Origin: Clostridia bacterium
Lineage (GTDB): Bacteria; Bacillota_A; Clostridia; Christensenellales; CAG-138
Direction of reading: 5' to 3'
Length of the DNA stretch: 6,892 nucleotides
Assembly: GCA_017459315.1 (NCBI GenBank)
Contig: JAFUDD010000365.1
Span: 1 to 6,892, forward strand
Within the stretch, counting starts at the first letter, position 1. Each line of letters begins with the position of its first letter. Under the pieces are notes generated by a model. It ran no database searches. It saw nothing but the letters and a program-made list of their open reading frames with translations, and was not told the origin of the DNA. This document shows positions 6,045 to 6,892 of the stretch, in pieces. Made by a program: the position numbers and the translations under genes.

Positions 6045-6892
6045 TTTGTTTCCTCAAACAACTTTGCAACAAGATCGGCACCGTCCTTGACAGGGACGAT
6101 GTTGACATGCAGTTTTTCTTCCAGTTCGGTCACCGTGATGCCGTCCAAAAAGACATCCTCGCGTTCTTTTAACATATTGCGCGGAATCAGCAGCGTTTGT
6201 TCCAACGGCTTATCAGACAGTTCCGTAATGAGATCGCTGCCGGTGACAAGCCCCGCCACATGTACATTCCCGCCGAAATAGCGGTTCGGGATCGGATAAT
6301 ACGTCCATTCGACGCCATAGGGATTCAGCTGTTTATACAGCTCAAAGAAGAACGGCGCCGCGGCGGTTCCTCCGGCCATCGTAATCTTTTTAGGCTGCTG
6401 CAGCGGCCGGGCATCCGCCAACGCCGCTTCAAAATCCATAGCGAACAGGCGCAGCATGCCGACGCCGTTTTCGATCTGCCCGAAATCCTCATAGTATTCT
6501 TCCGGCGGGATCGGCAGCTCGGCATTGAGATACCATTCGTCGGACAGAAAAGCGATCCGAGAGCCGTACTGTTCCAAAAAGTTCTTTTGGAATCGCTCGA
6601 CCTGTTCGACGACCGTTCGGCTGCTGTCACGGTCGAACGTTTCGAGATGCTCCAGCTTCTCGCGGAACTTGGTCACGCCGACCGGTACGATCGCAATGGA
6701 GGCGGTTGCCGGATACAGCTCGCCGAGGACACGCATCGTTTCTTCGAGAATCTCCCCATCGTTGATGCCCTTGCAAAGAACGATCTGTGCATGGAACTGT
6801 AAGCCGGCGTCCTTCAATGCCTGCAGCCGCTCCCGAATACGGCCGGCCGTGGGATTGCGCATCATACGCTTTCGCACATCCGGGTCGATAGC
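6041..6892 (-). CDS. DUF512 family radical-SAM protein, C-terminal part
   Basis: The gene enters from the right edge; 283 residues are visible, so its true start and the N-terminal region are outside. The visible part begins [19 protein letters not shown] and carries [13 protein letters not shown] (the end of the radical-SAM-like half), [36 protein letters not shown], and the DUF512 tail with [31 protein letters not shown] and [10 protein letters not shown]. Family members usually start with a PDZ-like domain and a CxxxCxxC iron-sulfur motif, neither of which can be checked here. The biochemical activity of the family is not established to my knowledge. It commonly precedes der in Clostridia, and here it overlaps der by 4 nt (ATGA). 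Confidence 0.9.
   Translation of the reverse strand, partial: AIDPDVRKRMMRNPTAGRIRERLQALKDAGLQFHAQIVLCKGINDGEILEETMRVLGELYPATASIAIVPVGVTKFREKLEHLETFDRDSSRTVVEQVERFQKNFLEQYGSRIAFLSDEWYLNAELPIPPEEYYEDFGQIENGVGMLRLFAMDFEAALADARPLQQPKKITMAGGTAAAPFFFELYKQLNPYGVEWTYYPIPNRYFGGNVHVAGLVTGSDLITELSDKPLEQTLLIPRNMLKEREDVFLDGITVTELEEKLHVNIVPVKDGADLVAKLFEETK

Noticed and set aside
1..6892. CRISPR arrays, insertion sequences, tRNA or rRNA genes, riboswitches, and foreign islands.
   Set aside because: No direct repeat series, transposase motifs, or structured RNA was recognised, and the window is almost entirely filled by core genes with short gaps.

Overview
The window is ordinary chromosomal core from an endospore-forming member of the Bacillota (Firmicutes). 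Base composition looks moderate, roughly half G+C by eye. The basis for this call is a complete spoIIA operon (spoIIAA-spoIIAB-sigF), a murB-rapZ pair, and a DUF512 radical-SAM gene followed by der and plsY. That last order is common in Clostridia, so I lean to a clostridial lineage, but the genus cannot be read from this sequence.

Layout. On the minus strand, positions 1-1098 hold the start of rapZ (cut by the left edge) and complete murB, which lies directly upstream of it. A good sigma-A-type promoter sits just before murB. Next on the same strand (1141-2139) is a divergent secreted or membrane-anchored protein with the look of an ABC-type solute-binding protein, without any transporter partner genes. 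A 119-bp divergent intergenic region (2140-2258) separates it from the plus-strand spoIIA operon (2259-3692). That operon encodes the anti-anti-sigma factor, the anti-sigma kinase and sigma-F. A compact hairpin (about 3695-3721) lies between the end of sigF and the end of the next minus-strand operon and can serve both as terminator. That second operon, read right to left from 6892 to 3737, holds a DUF512 radical-SAM protein (cut by the right edge), Der, PlsY and a small two-helix membrane protein. Its genes are joined by 4-nt and 11-nt overlaps and a 3-nt gap, so they are probably translated in a coupled way.

How the genes fit together. MurB supplies UDP-MurNAc for peptidoglycan and RapZ is a nucleotide-binding regulator that is often its neighbour. 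Der is a ribosome-assembly GTPase and PlsY starts phospholipid synthesis. SpoIIAA, SpoIIAB and sigma-F form the partner-switching circuit that turns on forespore transcription. No mobile element, CRISPR array, tRNA or rRNA was seen, and no gene looks broken.

I found no clear new system. The items most worth a second look are: a murB promoter placed so that its transcript would begin at or next to the start codon; the orphan solute-binding-like gene divergent from spoIIA, whose start codon lies in a perfect palindrome and lacks a Shine-Dalgarno sequence; and the small uncharacterised membrane protein coupled to plsY.
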